DNA of 64,000 nucleotides from Polytrichum commune. Taxonomy: Eukaryota > Streptophyta > Polytrichopsida > Polytrichales > Polytrichaceae. Below the pieces are notes generated by a model that worked only from the letters and a program-made list of their open reading frames with translations, was not told where the DNA came from and searched no databases. The stretch is from contig OX485806.1 of the NCBI GenBank assembly GCA_950295325.1, positions 54,617,169 to 54,681,168 of the forward strand, in the 5' to 3' direction. The position numbers and the translations under genes are program-made. Shown here in pieces: positions 61,897-64,000 of this stretch; the first letter of the stretch is position 1; each line of letters opens with the position of its first letter.

Positions 61897-63520
61897 CCAG
61901 GTTGGTTGGCTGGAGACGGCCGTAGGGAACTTATTATTGTGGCATTCGCAGCGGCCGCTACCATCGCATCATTATCCATGGTCTTTGGATGCAGTGCTAT
62001 TGTGGATACATTGCCTTATGGATTCGTATTATTGGAGGAGTCATTGGCATTCATGGGGAGTGTTGAAGACCCACGAGAGATGACACCTAAGAATGCCTTG
62101 ATACGCCACCCCAAGGACCCTTTACCACTGTGGCGTGATTCCGTCAGCTTATTCAGAAGGTGTGAGGACATTGTCCTCTCTCTCGGTTCTACCACACCAT
62201 GTATACCAGATACTCCATCCACGTTGGCACGTCCTATTTTGTGGCGCCCTCCAGACACGGGGATCACTTTGGTGGAGTTGTTTGGGGGCATCGGCACAGG
62301 ATTAGCAGCCGTATTGGAGGTTGGCCTCACGGTCAAACAATATGTCTATGTGGACAACTCTTTAGTGTCCACCTGTGTGGCTCGTCACCATCTTCACCAG
62401 TTGATGGTATTATACCCCCAGTAGTTACACCCAACTGCCATTCGTGGGTGTCTTTCACGTCTCCCTCATGATGTCACACTCATCAGTGAGGCCGACTTAC
62501 GACACTTGGGCTCGGTGGGTATGGTGATTGCGGGATGGCCATGCCAAGGCCATTCACGTGCTGGAGCAGGCCGAGGTTTAGAGGATCCCGGGTCTAGCCT
62601 TTTCTGGGACCTCATCCGGCTTATGCAGTGGTGGTTTACCCACCAACCTTCCCTTCCAGGGTATATATTCGAGAATGTACCTTTGTTTGGAGACTTTCGG
62701 GACAAGGTGTTGGAAGGCGGTCATTATGTCCGTTAACACCTTGGAGATCCCATTTTCGTGGATGCTGCGAGCATTGGTTCTTATGCCCACCGGCCTCGGT
62801 GGATTTGGACAAACCTCATACCGTCATCTACTTTAACTGCAGCATTTTCTGCAGTGCCTCCACCTTTGGATCAGAAGGTGGATGACATCTTGGATCCAAA
62901 CCGGACCTCTTTGTCGGTTGTTCCAGATGATTTATCCCCATTGGCATTGGTCAACAAAGTGGGGGCACCACGGAGGGCCTTTCCCACCTTTACGACGTTT
63001 CCACAGTCATTCGCCTTCCGCGATCGGGGCCGGGTATGGTGTGGGATGCTAACACCAAAATCCACACCGAACCGTTGGCTGACAAACGGGAGCAGGCCAT
63101 GGGATTCCGCACTGGCACCACCGCAGCTCCTGGCCTTTCTGAGGGCCAACGACGCTTCGTGTTGGGCCAAAAGCCATGGATCTTCATACTATGGTGTGGA
63201 CTGTTGGTTTATGCCTTGCATTGCAACTGCATCATGCTGACCAGTTGTTCTCTCTGGGGGCAGAGGATTCTAGTCAGAGGGCACAGCAGTCCACATCCAT
63301 GGAGGAAGAAATTGAGGTCATGGTTGGAGAAGCTGAACGAATCTGTCGATTCAAGCAGCAGGTGATAGAGGAGCTCCGAGCTCAACGGATTTATACTGCT
63401 TTGGCTTCTTCACCTCCGGTGGTGGCTTCATCATCACATATTGGTGGTGATGAAAAGGGGATGGACTCTATTGCTAGCACAGAGGTTGGGGGCATGGTTA
63501 ATGCCTCCTCCTCTCATTAG
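61897..63520 (+). pseudogene. Retrotransposon-encoded cytosine-5 DNA methyltransferase domain
   Basis: In the same frame as protease, a linker leads to TLVELFGGIGTGLAAVLEVG (about 62266-62325), motif I, the S-adenosylmethionine site. VIAGWPCQGHSRAGAGRGLE (motif IV) has its catalytic Cys codon at 62542-62544, and SSLFWDLIRLMQWW follows. FENVP (62668-62682) is motif VI with its Glu at 62671. The next part includes DAASIGSYAHRPRWIWTNL. After a one-base shift at about 63030 come MVWDANTK, REQAMGFRTGT and GLSEGQRRFVLGQ (motif X-like, about 63165). A further shift at about 63170 gives MVWTVGLCLALQLHH and a Glu-rich, Ser-rich tail ending TAG 63518-63520. Order I-IV-VI-X is canonical, unlike permuted DRM enzymes, and the GIGTGL...VG spacing resembles the DNMT3 type (inference). 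Internal stops are at 62422 (TAG) and 62734 (TAA). This copy is inactive. Confidence 0.85.
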
Positions 63521-64000
63521 CAGTTAGAGTCTGTGCCAACACCAGGTGGCTCTCTTCTAGTGGAGAGGGAGACCACACAGTTTGATGATTGACCATTGGA
63601 ATTGGGCCCTCATCTCACTGGTGCTGAGGCACAAAAAGTACGAGCATTTATTCGCTCGTACCGTAGGTGTTTTGCTTTTAGTCTTCAAGATCTTGAAGGT
63701 TATAAAGGAAAACCCATCCATATTTAGTTGAAGGACGACCATCCCATTTTTCGGAGACCTTATAGGCTCAGTGTTTCCAAGCGGATTGGCGTTTAGGCGC
63801 GTTGCCGAGAGCTCTTGGCAGCAAGGCTAATCGAACTGTCCAACGGGGAGTATGCTTGTGCTACGGTGATGCCATCGAAGAAGGATATCTTTGGCAATTG
63901 GACGGAGAAGCAAATGTGCGGGGATTACCGTCCAGTTAACCGGAAGACCAAGTCAAATCGGTATCCCATGCCAATCCCGGAGGAGTTGTCCGATGCCCTC
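63521..64000 (+). pseudogene. Reverse transcriptase N-terminal part of the same element (truncated by the window)
   Basis: In the frame that ends the methyltransferase part, LELGPHLTGAEAQKVRAFI and CFAFSLQDLEGYKGKPIHI lead into FRRPYRLS, ELLAARLIELSNGEYACATV, MPSKKDIFGNWTEKQMCGDY and RPVNRKTKSNRYPMPIPEE. That is the standard start of a Ty3/Gypsy reverse transcriptase; the catalytic YxDD box lies beyond the edge. Stops are at 63518, 63590, 63725 and 63794. Confidence 0.85.

Larger units (their letters stand above)
57348..64000 (+). mobile_element. Ty3/Gypsy retrotransposon with embedded cytosine-5 DNA methyltransferase (5' part, runs off the window)
   Basis: Order along the plus strand: a putative LTR start TGTCACGG (57348) in AT-rich flanking DNA, untranslated leader, gag with zinc knuckles, aspartic protease, C5 DNA methyltransferase, then the beginning of reverse transcriptase at the window edge. 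Composition changes sharply to higher GC near 57350, which supports the left border. The LTR end, primer-binding site and target duplication are not resolved, because the 3' end lies outside. The whole coding chain from gag to most of the methyltransferase is in one frame, apart from stop codons, so a single gag-PR-MTase-RT polyprotein is the likely ancestral form. Confidence 0.8.

Noticed and set aside
62506-62736. Bacterial restriction-modification methyltransferase from contamination
   Set aside because: The domain is in frame with a Gypsy protease and followed by a Gypsy reverse transcriptase in the same stretch, and composition does not change at its borders.

Overview
The window looks like heterochromatic, repeat-rich nuclear DNA of a land plant. 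I lean towards a bryophyte, but that is an impression from the gene families and not a demonstrated assignment. Coding sequence is spliced (GT-AG introns), long stretches are AT-rich, and nearly every recognisable gene belongs to a mobile element or is broken. There is no bacterial-type operon, and no intact housekeeping gene was found.

Layout. 0.8-5.2 kb: a spliced DUF7869-family gene, transposase-like by inference, preceded by a cluster of near-identical 26-bp palindromes. One more palindrome lies in its intron, and half-site repeats follow the gene. 5.28-15.7 kb: a SWIM zinc-finger gene split in two by an LTR retrotransposon (5988-15536, exact 5-bp target duplication). That element's own coding region was later interrupted by a second element (6220-10309, also with an exact 5-bp duplication) that is saturated with TCCGGA motifs. 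The outer element's 2.8-kb LTR contains an array with a strict 178-bp period, and a diverged solo LTR of the same family lies at 27285-30054 in the opposite orientation. 16.9-24.2 kb: two convergent, multi-exon, decayed genes that probably form one two-gene DNA transposon. The minus-strand gene is transposase-like. The plus-strand gene is an accessory protein whose C-terminal part may be BAH-like.

30-53 kb: gene and element debris. It includes a clear ABC1/AarF kinase pseudogene (47.3-49.2 kb), an F-box-like minus-strand fragment, two diverged tandem duplications (about 0.87 and 1.03 kb periods) and unidentified broken coding sequences. 53.3-54.9 kb: a Tc1/mariner transposase pseudogene next to a 388-bp MITE with TA target duplications. 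57.3-64 kb: the 5' part of a Ty3/Gypsy retrotransposon running off the right edge.

The most striking content is in that last element. Between its protease and reverse transcriptase it encodes a cytosine-5 DNA methyltransferase domain with motifs I, IV (catalytic PCQ), VI (ENV) and a motif X-like end in canonical order. A retroelement carrying its own DNA methyltransferase suggests an element that writes epigenetic marks, perhaps on its own copies. This copy is decayed by several stop codons and two frameshifts.
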